Shown piece by piece: positions 22,438-31,784 of a stretch of 36,547 nucleotides of DNA. Location of the stretch: positions 1 through 36,547 of the forward strand of contig CAMWWJ010000002.1 in assembly GCA_947177925.1 (NCBI GenBank), written 5' to 3'. A program made the translations under genes and the position numbers. Positions within the stretch are counted from its first letter, which is position 1. Each line of letters opens with the position of its first letter. Below the pieces are notes generated by a model, which was not told the DNA's origin, made no database searches, and was given only the letters and a program-made list of their open reading frames with translations. This DNA comes from an uncultured Lachnospiraceae bacterium (GTDB taxonomy: Bacteria; Bacillota; Clostridia; Lachnospirales; Lachnospiraceae).

Positions 22438-23876
22438 TGACAGAAAGCGAATATATCGTTGATACCTTTCAAAAGGCTTTTGGGAAAGACCGTTCTAAAC
22501 GGATATGTCTTTATGGAACAGGAAGATTTACAAAACTGCTGTTAGAGAGGCTTGAGGGTTTTCATATTGTGGGAGTGGCAGATTTTGGGTATGAAAAAAA
22601 TACGTGGGAGGGTTATCGGATTCTCTCAAAAGAAGATTTGGAAGAATGGATCGATATCCTTGTACTGATTGCGAATCCGGCAAATATACATTTAGTCTAT
22701 AAAAAGGTTAAGCAGCTTCCTGAGAAAATTAAAATCTATACGATAGAAAAAAGGGATGTCAGAGAGGAAGAGCAGTTTCATGAACAAGCAACATTACAGG
22801 AAGCAGCGGAATGTCTGAAGCAATATGCGATTTCAGAAGAAGACAAGCTTGTGTTGGAACGTTTTTTAGGAAAACTGTTATATGACACCGGATGTGAAAT
22901 ACATGATGTGTATTCATTTATAAATATTTTTGTAGCCCCATGGCTATTAAGTTATTTTGCGTGGTTCTTAAATAGAGTAAGAGAATCAAAGGCAGAGATA
23001 GTCCTGTTGCCATCTAGAGATGGCTATTTATTTTACAGGTTGTTTGGGCTTTTGCAGGATTGTGAATCGCTTCCGAAAGCAATATATTTTTATACTTCTA
23101 GAAGGTGCATAGCAGTGGCGTCTATTGAAAATGAACAAGATGTAGAAGTAATTGCCGGGCAGTTGTATAAAGGGAACAAAAGAACTTTTTTAGAAGAAAG
23201 ATTTGGCATTAAGGTTTCCTTGAAGGAGGAAGAACTTTTGCTGGACAATGTAGAACTGGCATTGCGTTATAAAGAGAAGATATTGGAAAAAGCCAGAATG
23301 GAACGGGCATGTTTAGAAACATACCTGCTAAAAGAGGGGATTGATAAAAGCAAAAATATATTGTTGTTTGATTTTGTAGGAAGGGGAACAATTCAGTACT
23401 GTTTGGAAAAAATCATGGGAAGATCACTGGATTGTCTGTATTATTTCAGAGTGCGGGATGAGGGCAGTATAGAAAGAGAACGAACAAATGGAGTTATATC
23501 TTACAGTGGGGAAGGAAGCCTCTATATGACAAAATTGTTCACACAGCGCAATCAAGTATTGTTCGAAGCAATTGTTACAGCACCTCATGGAATGGTAGAG
23601 AGAATTGGAAAAGATGGGAATCCTTTTTTCAGAAGAGAAAAAATTGATAAAAGTTATTTTGCTGAAGTAGAAAAAGCATGCATGGATTATTATAAGGAAA
23701 TGTGTTTGGGAAAAATATTACCGGAAGAAATAAATTTGGAACTGGTAGACCGAATGGTAGAACTGATTGAATACGATTGTATTTTCATTGATGAAAAGGT
23801 AAAGAGGTATTTTACAGTAGATGATCCCTATCAGAACATGCATACAAATCCATTTATGGAAGGGTTCATAAAGTAA
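22434..23876 (+). CDS. Rossmann module plus SRDGY-domain protein
   Basis: 480 residues. Residues about 20-110 are a Rossmann-like module (RICLYGTGRFTKLLLERL, GVADFGYEKN, DILVLIANPAN). Residues about 165-480 form a domain clearly homologous to the C-terminal part of the product at 33524. Shared blocks are APxxLxxFxxWL, a hydrophobic strand ending in PSRDGY (SRDGY about 194-198), TSRRCIAVASIE, RFGI and LLFDFVGRGTIQY (about 310-322). The same domain occurs in COG5610-type HAD proteins, but its activity is unknown to me; the invariant Arg-Asp-Gly and Asp-Phe-Val/Gly-Thr blocks look like an active site. Unlike its relative, this protein has no HAD domain. The start is ATG 22434 or 22437, overlapping the previous stop. 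Confidence 0.7.
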   Translation: MMTESEYIVDTFQKAFGKDRSKRICLYGTGRFTKLLLERLEGFHIVGVADFGYEKNTWEGYRILSKEDLEEWIDILVLIANPANIHLVYKKVKQLPEKIKIYTIEKRDVREEEQFHEQATLQEAAECLKQYAISEEDKLVLERFLGKLLYDTGCEIHDVYSFINIFVAPWLLSYFAWFLNRVRESKAEIVLLPSRDGYLFYRLFGLLQDCESLPKAIYFYTSRRCIAVASIENEQDVEVIAGQLYKGNKRTFLEERFGIKVSLKEEELLLDNVELALRYKEKILEKARMERACLETYLLKEGIDKSKNILLFDFVGRGTIQYCLEKIMGRSLDCLYYFRVRDEGSIERERTNGVISYSGEGSLYMTKLFTQRNQVLFEAIVTAPHGMVERIGKDGNPFFRREKIDKSYFAEVEKACMDYYKEMCLGKILPEEINLELVDRMVELIEYDCIFIDEKVKRYFTVDDPYQNMHTNPFMEGFIK

Positions 23877-23922
23877 GTACTATTGGATGGAAATAAATGC
23901 CAGGAGCAGAAAGGAAAAGAAA

Positions 23923-25035
23923 ATGGATAGTAAAAGCTTGGAGAAGGTTAAAGTGAGGACCTTGGAAGATGTATACAATTTTTCTTCCATTGTTTTATGG
24001 GGAGCTGGTTTTGCGTATGAGGATACTATTGAGCTAATTGGGAGAGGAAAAATAACTGCAGTTTTTGATAATGATCAAGAGAAGTGGGGAAAGACAATAT
24101 GTGGATTTCCTATTAAGTCTCCTGTGACAGATTTAAAAAAATATGTTACGAGGGATACAGCAGTTATTATTTCAACAAACGGATATCAATATGAGATTGC
24201 AACAGATTTAACAACGAATAAGGGAATCATGGAAAACCAGATTTTTTGTAATTCTAATAAGGTGGTAGAGAAATGGAGATATCGTCCGGAAATTATTTTA
24301 GGACATATGGAGCAGATTCAAAAAGTGTATGATAAATTAGCAGATAAGGAATCAAGAGAATATTATATTAGTTTTTTGAAAGCATGTCTGACAAGAAATC
24401 CATTTTTTTATAAGGATAATCCGAGATGCGTAAATAATTATGAATATAAAACGGAGCTTGCAAATCTGGGTCTGCATGGAGGAGAAGTTATTTTAGATTG
24501 TGGCGCATTCAATGGTGATACTGCAAGACTGTTCAGGAAAATTACAAATAACAATTGCGAAGTATATTGTTTTGAGCCAGTAACAGAAAACTATAATGAA
24601 ATGGTAGAATGGATCAAGAATGAACATATTGAAAAGGTTCATGCTATACATGTGGGAGTTGGTAAGGAAAAGTATGTAGATAAGGTTTATTCTACAGAAG
24701 AAAAAACAACAAAAGGAGCAGTGGGAACAAATCGGTTCAACAGCAATAGCCCGGTAGTCAGTGAAATACAGGTGGATTCCCTGGATAATATGCTGGGGGA
24801 AAAGAAAGTGGACTACATAAAAATGGATATTGAAGGAGCCGAAATGGAGGCATTAAGAGGCGGGACAAAAGTAATCGAAAGGAATCGCCCTCAGATGCTT
24901 ATTAGTGCATATCATAAGATTTCAGATATGTGGGAAGTTCCTGGATTTGTACTGGATCTTCATCCGGATTATCAAGTCTTTTTGGGGCATCAACCGCATG
25001 CGCCATATGAACCCGAATTTTTATTTATTTCATAG
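23923..25035 (+). CDS. Rossmann module plus FkbM family methyltransferase
   Basis: 370 residues. The N-terminal Rossmann-like module (about 20-115) has SIVLWGAGFAYEDT, AVFDNDQEKWGKTICGFPI and AVIISTNGYQ. The methyltransferase follows at about 180-370: EVILDCGAFNGDTARLF (SAM-binding loop at about 186-203), VYCFEPVTENY, then VDYIKMDIEGAEMEALRGG and LISAYH, all FkbM signatures. FkbM enzymes O-methylate sugars or polyketides using SAM. ATG 23923 follows AAAGGA closely; an upstream in-frame ATG at 23887 lacks a ribosome binding site. In this setting it probably methylates a sugar hydroxyl of the flagellin glycan. Confidence 0.85.
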   Translation: MDSKSLEKVKVRTLEDVYNFSSIVLWGAGFAYEDTIELIGRGKITAVFDNDQEKWGKTICGFPIKSPVTDLKKYVTRDTAVIISTNGYQYEIATDLTTNKGIMENQIFCNSNKVVEKWRYRPEIILGHMEQIQKVYDKLADKESREYYISFLKACLTRNPFFYKDNPRCVNNYEYKTELANLGLHGGEVILDCGAFNGDTARLFRKITNNNCEVYCFEPVTENYNEMVEWIKNEHIEKVHAIHVGVGKEKYVDKVYSTEEKTTKGAVGTNRFNSNSPVVSEIQVDSLDNMLGEKKVDYIKMDIEGAEMEALRGGTKVIERNRPQMLISAYHKISDMWEVPGFVLDLHPDYQVFLGHQPHAPYEPEFLFIS

Positions 25036-25058
25036 AATAGTTGAAAGGATAAAACGAT

Positions 25059-26564
25059 ATGACGGATAATCAGAATAATCCATTGGTAAGTGTAATAATG
25101 CCTTGCTATAATCATGAAAGATATGTGGGGCAATCTATTGAAAGTGTATTAAATCAAACATATGATAATATTGAATTTATTGTTCTGGACAATGGTTCTT
25201 CAGATCATTCTTATGATGTAATTAAAAAGTATGAAAGTCAAATAGATCAGATACTGCAATTTGACAAGAATGATATCAATCAGGCAGGTAGGGTGTTGTT
25301 AGAGCATTGTACGGGAAATTATATAGCCTTTATGACATCGGATGATATTTGGGAAAAAGAAAAAATAGAAAAGCAAATGAGCGTTCTGAAAAGCAATAAA
25401 AAGGTAAAGGCATGCTTTACATGGGTGAACATGGTTGATGAAAACATGAATATAATAGGTCAGGAAGGGGGCAATATATTCAGGCAGGCTAACAGGAGCC
25501 GCTATGAATGGATAAAAAGATTAGTGCTACAAGGCAACTGTTTGGCATTTCCGTCGGCAATAGTTGAGAAAGAGGCTTATTATGCTGCATTTGAAAGAAT
25601 AAAGCCGTTTTACCAGCTGGGTGATTTATTTATGTGGATACAAATGCTTATGGAAAATGATATATATATTGTTGAGGAACCACTGATAAGCTTTCGGTGG
25701 CATGCAAGAGGGGAGAATCAAAATACTAGTTCGCCAAACCAAAAGGTTGACATTAGAACAAGAAACGAGCAGGCTGTTATATTAGAAGCGGTAGTGGAAA
25801 ATATGGATGATGAAATATTTATCCATACCTTTGGTGACTATTTTAGAAATAAGAATGCCTGCTCAAAAGAGGAACTGCTTTGTGAGAAATTTTTTCTGTT
25901 GACTAAATTGGCAGAGAAGGCACCCTGCTATGGGCAATGTGCTATAAACTATTATTTCAGGCACAATAATTATAGTGTGGATAGCGGTTATAGCCTGATA
26001 AATATGCTGGATTCTCTTTATAATTATACGTATCTGGATTTTCAGGAGTATTGTGCAGGAGCAGGTATGAGCGCAATGGATTTTAAGATTCAGTACTTGG
26101 CAGAACAACAAAATTTATATTTAGATCGACAGAATTTGTATTTAGCTGTGATATGCTCATTACAAGAGGCAATGGATACAGATTTCAACAAAGAGCAAAG
26201 AACATTTTTCTATAGGCAGAGAGTCTATCAACGACTTCAGGATGGGCAGAAAAAGATTTTGGAAGTCGTGGCAGATTATTTAAGAGGAGTATTGACATTT
26301 ATTGAAAATGCCAATGATGATATATTAGAGAAAGAATATGGAAGTTTTATTCATAATGTGCAGGAGACGAAGGTTATCCTGCAGGAGTTGTGGAATATGC
26401 TTTTGCAGTTTGATTCTGATATAAATGAAGAAGAATGGAACAGATGTAAGGAAATATTGCAAAGGCAGCAGATAGAGGTTGAAGAATTCTGTGACCTGAT
26501 ACTACCGTTTTTAGTACGTCTGTATAATGTATTGCTTCAATATCTGCCACAACAGTCTGGATAA
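25059..26564 (+). CDS. GT2 glycosyltransferase with long helical C-terminal extension
   Basis: 501 residues. The first about 240 residues are a GT-A GT2 domain: VSVIMPCYNHERYVGQSI, VLDNGS at 42-47 in place of the usual DDGS, and SDD at 94-96 (MTSDDIW) as the metal site, then QLGDLFMWIQM and ISFRWHARGEN. The remaining about 260 residues are helical, with a Leu/Gln/Tyr-rich run (YLAEQQNLYLDRQNLYLAV) and no recognised domain; the extension may bind an acceptor or another enzyme. It is cytoplasmic, without transmembrane segments. It follows the FkbM gene by 23 bases (GAAAGGA ribosome binding site) and presumably adds one sugar of the glycan. Confidence 0.85.
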   Translation: MTDNQNNPLVSVIMPCYNHERYVGQSIESVLNQTYDNIEFIVLDNGSSDHSYDVIKKYESQIDQILQFDKNDINQAGRVLLEHCTGNYIAFMTSDDIWEKEKIEKQMSVLKSNKKVKACFTWVNMVDENMNIIGQEGGNIFRQANRSRYEWIKRLVLQGNCLAFPSAIVEKEAYYAAFERIKPFYQLGDLFMWIQMLMENDIYIVEEPLISFRWHARGENQNTSSPNQKVDIRTRNEQAVILEAVVENMDDEIFIHTFGDYFRNKNACSKEELLCEKFFLLTKLAEKAPCYGQCAINYYFRHNNYSVDSGYSLINMLDSLYNYTYLDFQEYCAGAGMSAMDFKIQYLAEQQNLYLDRQNLYLAVICSLQEAMDTDFNKEQRTFFYRQRVYQRLQDGQKKILEVVADYLRGVLTFIENANDDILEKEYGSFIHNVQETKVILQELWNMLLQFDSDINEEEWNRCKEILQRQQIEVEEFCDLILPFLVRLYNVLLQYLPQQSG

Positions 26565-26579
26565 TTGGAGTTGAATGAT

Positions 26580-27608
26580 ATGAAAGATGAAATGTGGATA
26601 ACAACCTGGAGCTATGCACAGCGCAGGACAAGTTTTACAAGATGGGAAAATCAAGATTCGTTTCAGATAGATATCCCCAATAATATTTGGGGACATGCAA
26701 TAAAATTAAAATTCAGTAACTGGTATGGAACCCGAAGTATAGGGATTCAGGAGGTAAATTTCTCACTGAAAGGGCATACATATTCCGTATTTGTAAAGGA
26801 ACAACAGGAATTTCAGGTAATGCCCACAAGGGATATTTATTCAGATACTGTTTTTGTAGAACTGGTTCCGGGAGATATTATCCGGATCAGTGTTACCTTT
26901 GTGAACCAGCTTCGGCCGGAATCGGGGAATACGTTTCAAAACGGCATTGCTATGATTTTTCAATCGGTGTTAGTAGCCACCAGCAATAAAGCGGATGTAA
27001 TTGCATTTTTTGGAGACAGTATTACCCATAGACAGAAATGGTCTAAGCCCCTTATCCATAATTGGTATGCAAAGTATCCTGGTAGGCTTGCAGCTTTTGA
27101 AGTTGCAGTGGATGGCTCGAGACTGCTAAATGATTCCCCTAAGGCGGATGATGAAACCTTGGGGTTTCGGGCAGCAAAGCGGTTTCAACATGATATTCTG
27201 GAAAATACAGGAATCAATTATGTGGTATTTGCTTTGGGATTAAATGATCTTGCAATTGAAGAAGGTAAGCATGAGCTAACTCTAAAATCTTATGCAAATG
27301 CGGTTGAGGAAATAGTGGAAGCAGCTCATAAGAAGGACATAAAGGTAATTGGACTAACTATAACTCCAAGACAAATAAATGAATTTTATACAAGTGAAAA
27401 AAATCATTTGAGAAAGGCAATTAATCAGTGGATATTGCAGAATTCCCCTTTTGATGCTGCAGTGGATATAGCTGCGTTAGTCACTAATGAGAATGATACT
27501 GCATTAAAAACGGAATATTCGGATATAGATGGCGTTCATATAAGTCAGGAGGCAGGCAGGGTTATTGCGGAAGCATTAGAAAAGGAAAAGATTTTCGAAT
27601 GGTGTTAA
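26580..27608 (+). CDS. SGNH/GDSL family hydrolase (esterase)
   Basis: 342 residues. An N-terminal beta-rich domain (about 1-130) precedes an SGNH hydrolase domain: block I FFGDSITHR (nucleophile Ser at about 147), block III FALGLNDL (GxND) at about 217-224, and block V DGVHIS with the catalytic Asp and His at about 317-321. There is no signal peptide, so it acts in the cytoplasm. SGNH enzymes remove or transfer acyl groups; here it may deacetylate a sugar precursor or edit acetylation (inference). ATG 26580 is chosen with GGAG 9 bases upstream, over TTG 26565. Its stop overlaps the upstream region of the next gene. Confidence 0.82.
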   Translation: MKDEMWITTWSYAQRRTSFTRWENQDSFQIDIPNNIWGHAIKLKFSNWYGTRSIGIQEVNFSLKGHTYSVFVKEQQEFQVMPTRDIYSDTVFVELVPGDIIRISVTFVNQLRPESGNTFQNGIAMIFQSVLVATSNKADVIAFFGDSITHRQKWSKPLIHNWYAKYPGRLAAFEVAVDGSRLLNDSPKADDETLGFRAAKRFQHDILENTGINYVVFALGLNDLAIEEGKHELTLKSYANAVEEIVEAAHKKDIKVIGLTITPRQINEFYTSEKNHLRKAINQWILQNSPFDAAVDIAALVTNENDTALKTEYSDIDGVHISQEAGRVIAEALEKEKIFEWC

Positions 27609-27625
27609 CGAAGGGGTGTGGATTC

Positions 27626-28798
27626 ATGGTGTATAGAGATCGTGCAGAACAAGTTATTAAAGAGCAATATGAAAATGGCTTCAGGTTTTATGAAACGGAA
27701 GGAATGAAAAGGTACTTCCAACAGAAGAGAGAGGAGCATAAATATTTCTGCATCTTTGGAGGCGGGGTATTAGGTACGACCTTATGTAACTGGTTAAAAA
27801 AGCATAAAATACAGGTAGACTTTTTTTGTGATAATAATCAGGATAAAATTGACATGATGATTTCAGGAGTGCCATTTATTGATTTTTCAAGTCTTCTTGC
27901 TTTAAAGGATGAAACATTTGTTATGGTATCGGCAACTAATAAGGGAGCAAGACGATGCTATAACAGAGATATTAACCAGCAGTTAAGTGAATTCCCCTAT
28001 GTCATGCCAAATGTTTTGAAATTTATAGCATATTATACAAATGATTACAAGTTATCGTACCGGGAGTGTTTAGACAGTGCGGGCAGGATTATGGAGGCTT
28101 TAGGAGATGAGCATTCCAGAGCTCTTTTTTTGGAATTGTTGAAATTGAAATTTGTTGATAATCCATCTCCGCTTGCGGATAATCCTCTGGAAAAATTTTA
28201 TGAGCCTGTCCAGTATTTTAATTCTGACTATTATAAGCATGTGGAAAATGCGGTTATAGTGGATTGTGGTGCTTATAATGGAGATTCTTTAAAAGAATTT
28301 GTTCAACTGTTTGGGGATGATTTTGAAAGATATCATTGTTTTGAAATGGATTGTGCTGCTTATTCGGAGTTGGAAAAGAATTGTGCACAATTAACGCCTA
28401 ACCTTCAAAATAAAATTGTATTATATCCGTTTGGGGTGTTTTCTGAAAAAGGGATTGCTTATTATAATGCTTTAACAGATACTTTAGGCTCTTCTATTAG
28501 CACTGATGGAAAGAAACAAGCTCAATTGGCAGTTTTGGATCAGATATTGGAGAATGAAAGAGTTACTATGATAAAAATGGATATTGAAGATTCAGAGCTT
28601 CCGGCACTTATGGGTGCAAAAAGGCTGATTGAAAAGAATCACCCTATTCTTGCAATTAGTATTTATCATTCAACGGAACAATTTTTTAAAATTCCTATCC
28701 ATATATTAGATAACTTTCCGTTTTATAAACTGTATCTGGGGTTACATACTACGATAACGGATGATACTGTACTATATGCTATTCCGGAACAGGAATAG
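27626..28798 (+). CDS. Rossmann module plus FkbM family methyltransferase
   Basis: 390 residues. The Rossmann-like module (about 38-135) has YFCIFGGGVLGTTLC, FFCDNNQDKI and TFVMVSATNKG. The FkbM methyltransferase region has AVIVDCGAYNGDSLKEF (about 208-224), YHCFEMD, VTMIKMDIEDSELPALMG and LAISIYHST. The architecture equals that of the product at 23923, but the sequences are diverged, so the two probably methylate different positions. ATG 27626 follows AAGGGG by 9 bases; a longer frame opening at ATG 27599 overlaps the previous gene. Confidence 0.83.
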   Translation: MVYRDRAEQVIKEQYENGFRFYETEGMKRYFQQKREEHKYFCIFGGGVLGTTLCNWLKKHKIQVDFFCDNNQDKIDMMISGVPFIDFSSLLALKDETFVMVSATNKGARRCYNRDINQQLSEFPYVMPNVLKFIAYYTNDYKLSYRECLDSAGRIMEALGDEHSRALFLELLKLKFVDNPSPLADNPLEKFYEPVQYFNSDYYKHVENAVIVDCGAYNGDSLKEFVQLFGDDFERYHCFEMDCAAYSELEKNCAQLTPNLQNKIVLYPFGVFSEKGIAYYNALTDTLGSSISTDGKKQAQLAVLDQILENERVTMIKMDIEDSELPALMGAKRLIEKNHPILAISIYHSTEQFFKIPIHILDNFPFYKLYLGLHTTITDDTVLYAIPEQE

Positions 28799-28839
28799 CA
28801 GAAAGACTTATGAAAAACTAGATGAAAGGAGAAACTTCC

Positions 28840-29844
28840 ATGGTAAATAGAGATAGACTTGAGTTTTCAAATGCAAGAACGGATTTAGGAAAGGCAGTAC
28901 CATTATCCACACCATTTGTGGTGTTTCTGGATCCTTGTGGCGCCTGCAATTTTTCATGTAAATTCTGTCCCTGCAATCATAGCGATTTTATGTCCTTGGA
29001 ACGTCATGAAAAGATGAGCATGCAAATATTCGAAAAAGTTTTAGATGATTTAGCGGAATTTTCGGAGCAGATCAAGGTAATTAATTTGTATGGATTTGGA
29101 GAGCCGCTTTTACATCCTCAATATATAGAGATGGTAAAACGAATTAAGGAAAGGAATCTGTGCCGTGAAGTAAGATGTACTACTAACGGATTTTTGCTTA
29201 CACCTAAATTAAATCAACAGCTTGTTTCGGCTGGAATCGATATGGTCAGGATTTCAGTTGAAGCATTGACAGAGCAGGATTATAAGGAAATTTGTGGCAT
29301 AAATATAGATTTAAAAAAGTTTATTAGCAATATTAAAAATCTATATGAGGTAAGCAGGGGAACAAATACAAAGGTGTCTGTAAAGACCTTGAATGTTGCT
29401 TTGGCAGATGATGCAGCTGCTAATCAATTTTATGATATTTTTGAGCCGATTTCTGATTATAGCTATATTCAGGATACTACACAGGCATGGTCTGAATTTG
29501 ATGCATATGTGCCGGAAGGAAATTATGAGGCGGGAAATATTGGTGATATGAAAGATGAGGATAAAATCTGCTCTTTTGCACTTACTAATATGGCAATTCA
29601 TTCCAATGGAAGTGTGGGAGTATGTCCTCAGGATTGGAAATTTGCAACTGAATATGGAAATGTCCGGGATAATTCACTGAAGGATTTGTGGAATTCCAAT
29701 AAACTGAAAGGATTTAGAATTGCACATTTAAGCGGTAACAGAAGAAAAATTCCATATTGCAGGGATTGTGACGTTTGTGTATCCAATGATGATGTTAGGA
29801 AATGTGCCGATCAAATTATACAGAGGCTACAAGAGGGAAAATAA
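28840..29844 (+). CDS. Radical SAM/SPASM domain protein
   Basis: 334 residues, without the N-terminal Rossmann module carried by the other radical SAM proteins here. Cluster motif C36-x3-C40-x2-C43 (ACNFSCKFC), then YGFGEPLLHP (GGEP variant), CTTNGFLL and VRISVEAL. The C-terminal SPASM-like part has AIHSNGSVGVCPQDW and a cysteine cluster YCRDCDVC plus a final C. This is the common radical SAM/SPASM layout, with auxiliary iron-sulfur sites, found in peptide maturases and in sugar dehydrogenases/epimerases. ATG 28840 is preceded by AAGGAG 7 bases upstream. The stop overlaps the acetyltransferase start (TAATG). Substrate unknown. Confidence 0.85.
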   Translation: MVNRDRLEFSNARTDLGKAVPLSTPFVVFLDPCGACNFSCKFCPCNHSDFMSLERHEKMSMQIFEKVLDDLAEFSEQIKVINLYGFGEPLLHPQYIEMVKRIKERNLCREVRCTTNGFLLTPKLNQQLVSAGIDMVRISVEALTEQDYKEICGINIDLKKFISNIKNLYEVSRGTNTKVSVKTLNVALADDAAANQFYDIFEPISDYSYIQDTTQAWSEFDAYVPEGNYEAGNIGDMKDEDKICSFALTNMAIHSNGSVGVCPQDWKFATEYGNVRDNSLKDLWNSNKLKGFRIAHLSGNRRKIPYCRDCDVCVSNDDVRKCADQIIQRLQEGK

Positions 29845-30686
29845 TGACAGTAGTTGAAACGATAGAAAAAGTAATCAGTGAACAGTTAGCGCTGGGAAAC
29901 CGGAAATTTATAATTTATCCATACGGAATTGCAGGCTATGCGGTAAGGCGGGTTTTACAAGAAAGGTTTGGAATAGAGCCACTATGCGTTATTGATGATT
30001 ATAAGTGCGGAACTTTGGATTTTATAAAAAATACGAAATATTTATATACTCTGAATAAATCAGGAATAACTATACTGGTAGCAACAAAAAATCCAAAGGT
30101 TCTTATGGAAATACAGGAAATTCTTATGCCGTATCAGGAGCTTAATATTGTTGATGTATTTCCTATGAAAGTTGGAAAGCATACAATAGGAAATAGCATT
30201 CTTGCAAATAATACGGGATATTCCATAGAAAAGATAGGTGCTTATTGCAGCTTTGCAGATGGTTGTAGTGTAGTAGGAAATCATAATTTGAAGGGGGTTT
30301 CTACTTTTGCTCTGTTTCAGGGATTTGATATGGAGGATATTCCCGTTTTCCGGGATAAGGTTAAAAATATTCCCATATCAAATCTGATTAATGGAGAACG
30401 TTGCAGCATTGGAAATGATGTATGGCTGGGAAAGAATGTTACTATTTGCAATGGAGCAAAAATAGGCGATGGAGCAATTGCAGCAGCGGGAGCAGTGATT
30501 ACAAGGGATGTTCCCTGTTATGCAATTGTAGGGGGTGTTCCAGCAAAAGTGCTTAAGTACCGTTACAGTCAGGAACAAATAGAAATGTTGAACAAAATCA
30601 AATGGTGGGAGTGGCCGGATGAAAAGGTAGCAGAGAATTTTGATGATTTTGCAAATATTGAGCGCTTTCTGGAAAAGCATTTTTAA
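29844..30686 (+). CDS. Rossmann module plus hexapeptide-repeat acetyltransferase
   Basis: 280 residues. Residues about 20-110 form the Rossmann-like module (KFIIYPYGIAGYAVRRVL, CVIDDYKCGTL, ILVATKNPK). From about 125 a left-handed beta-helix acyltransferase of the CatB/Xat type follows: IGAYCSFADGCSVVGNH (the His is the likely base), then IGNDVWLGKNVTICNGAKIGDGAIAAAGAVITRDV, and the typical VGGVPAKVLKYRYSQEQI. PglD-like sugar acetyltransferases pair the same two folds, which supports acetyl-CoA-dependent acetylation of a nucleotide-sugar or glycan sugar. ATG 29844 overlaps the previous TAA. Confidence 0.88.
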   Translation: MTVVETIEKVISEQLALGNRKFIIYPYGIAGYAVRRVLQERFGIEPLCVIDDYKCGTLDFIKNTKYLYTLNKSGITILVATKNPKVLMEIQEILMPYQELNIVDVFPMKVGKHTIGNSILANNTGYSIEKIGAYCSFADGCSVVGNHNLKGVSTFALFQGFDMEDIPVFRDKVKNIPISNLINGERCSIGNDVWLGKNVTICNGAKIGDGAIAAAGAVITRDVPCYAIVGGVPAKVLKYRYSQEQIEMLNKIKWWEWPDEKVAENFDDFANIERFLEKHF

Positions 30687-30700
30687 ATGGGTGAAGAAAT

Positions 30701-31771
30701 ATGAAAATTGCTATTGTGACATTATTTTTTTATAATAACTTTGGGACAGCACTTCAGGCATTTGCATTGCAAAGGACATTGGAAAGGATTACGGGAGAAA
30801 AGGTTGAAATATTGCCTTATATGCCGGATGTACGTCAATATGAGTATTTTAAATCTTTAGAACTGAAAAAAAAATATGAAGAGAAAAAGGAAATATTTTC
30901 AGCCTTTCGCAGAGAACATCTGGCAGTCAGGGAGCCTTATATTTATGATTCAAGATTGCTTCCAAGGGATTTTGATGTATATATTGTTGGTAGTGATATT
31001 GTATGGGGAAAAGAATTTTCAAATCTTGATCCAGTTTATTTTTTGGATTTTGTTCCAGATGATAAAAAGCGTGTTTCTTATGGGGCGAGTATGATTGTGA
31101 CAAAGGGAAATAATACTGAGGATGATGAAATCTATAAAAGACTGCTTCCTAAAATGGACAGAGTGTCCATAAGGGAAAGGAGCAGCAAAGAGGTATTACA
31201 AAGATTTACTGACAGGCAGGTAATGGATGTTTTAGATCCTACATTACTTCTTAAAAAAGAGGATTATGAGTCCATTATGGTTGAAAATGATATTATGAAA
31301 GGAAGCCCCTATTTGTTATCTTATTTTCTTACCCATGATCCAGCAGTAGTTGATTATACTATTTTGTTGGCTAAAAAGCTTGGATTAAGAATCATACATT
31401 ACTTTGCCGATTATCCGGACCGGGTATTTCCAGAGGGCTCTGAGTGCTTTGCTTTTGCGGGACCAGAAGAATTTTTGGGATATGTGAAAAATGCAGCATG
31501 TATTTTTACCAATTCTTTTCATGGAACGTGTTTTGCTACAATTTTTCGCAAGCCATTTTATACATATACAGCAAAAAGAGCATTACTTACAAGGGTTGCA
31601 GATATGGTTGAAAGATTAGGGCTTCAGGATAGATGTTTTACTGATTTTAGAGACATTGGCAGGGTGACAATGGAGTGTGATTATACAGCAGTTGAGGAAA
31701 AATATAAGCTGGAAAAGAAAAAGTCCATGGAATTTCTTTATGAAGCAGTGGGGGTAAGAGAGCATGTATAA
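30701..31771 (+). CDS. Polysaccharide pyruvyl transferase family protein
   Basis: 356 residues of the CsaB/polysaccharide pyruvyl transferase family. These enzymes move pyruvate from phosphoenolpyruvate to a sugar, usually as a ketal, and have a GT-B-like fold. Visible features are KIAIVTLFFYNNFGTALQAFAL at the N terminus, DVYIVGSDIVWGKEF and YFLDFVPDDKKRVSYGAS, RERSS, DPTLLL, and the C-terminal FTNSFHGTCFATIFRKPF, typical of the family. There is a short gap and a modest ribosome binding site (GTGAAG). Pyruvylation would add a negative charge to the glycan. Confidence 0.9.
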   Translation: MKIAIVTLFFYNNFGTALQAFALQRTLERITGEKVEILPYMPDVRQYEYFKSLELKKKYEEKKEIFSAFRREHLAVREPYIYDSRLLPRDFDVYIVGSDIVWGKEFSNLDPVYFLDFVPDDKKRVSYGASMIVTKGNNTEDDEIYKRLLPKMDRVSIRERSSKEVLQRFTDRQVMDVLDPTLLLKKEDYESIMVENDIMKGSPYLLSYFLTHDPAVVDYTILLAKKLGLRIIHYFADYPDRVFPEGSECFAFAGPEEFLGYVKNAACIFTNSFHGTCFATIFRKPFYTYTAKRALLTRVADMVERLGLQDRCFTDFRDIGRVTMECDYTAVEEKYKLEKKKSMEFLYEAVGVREHV

Positions 31772-31784
31772 TGGAGTATATGAT

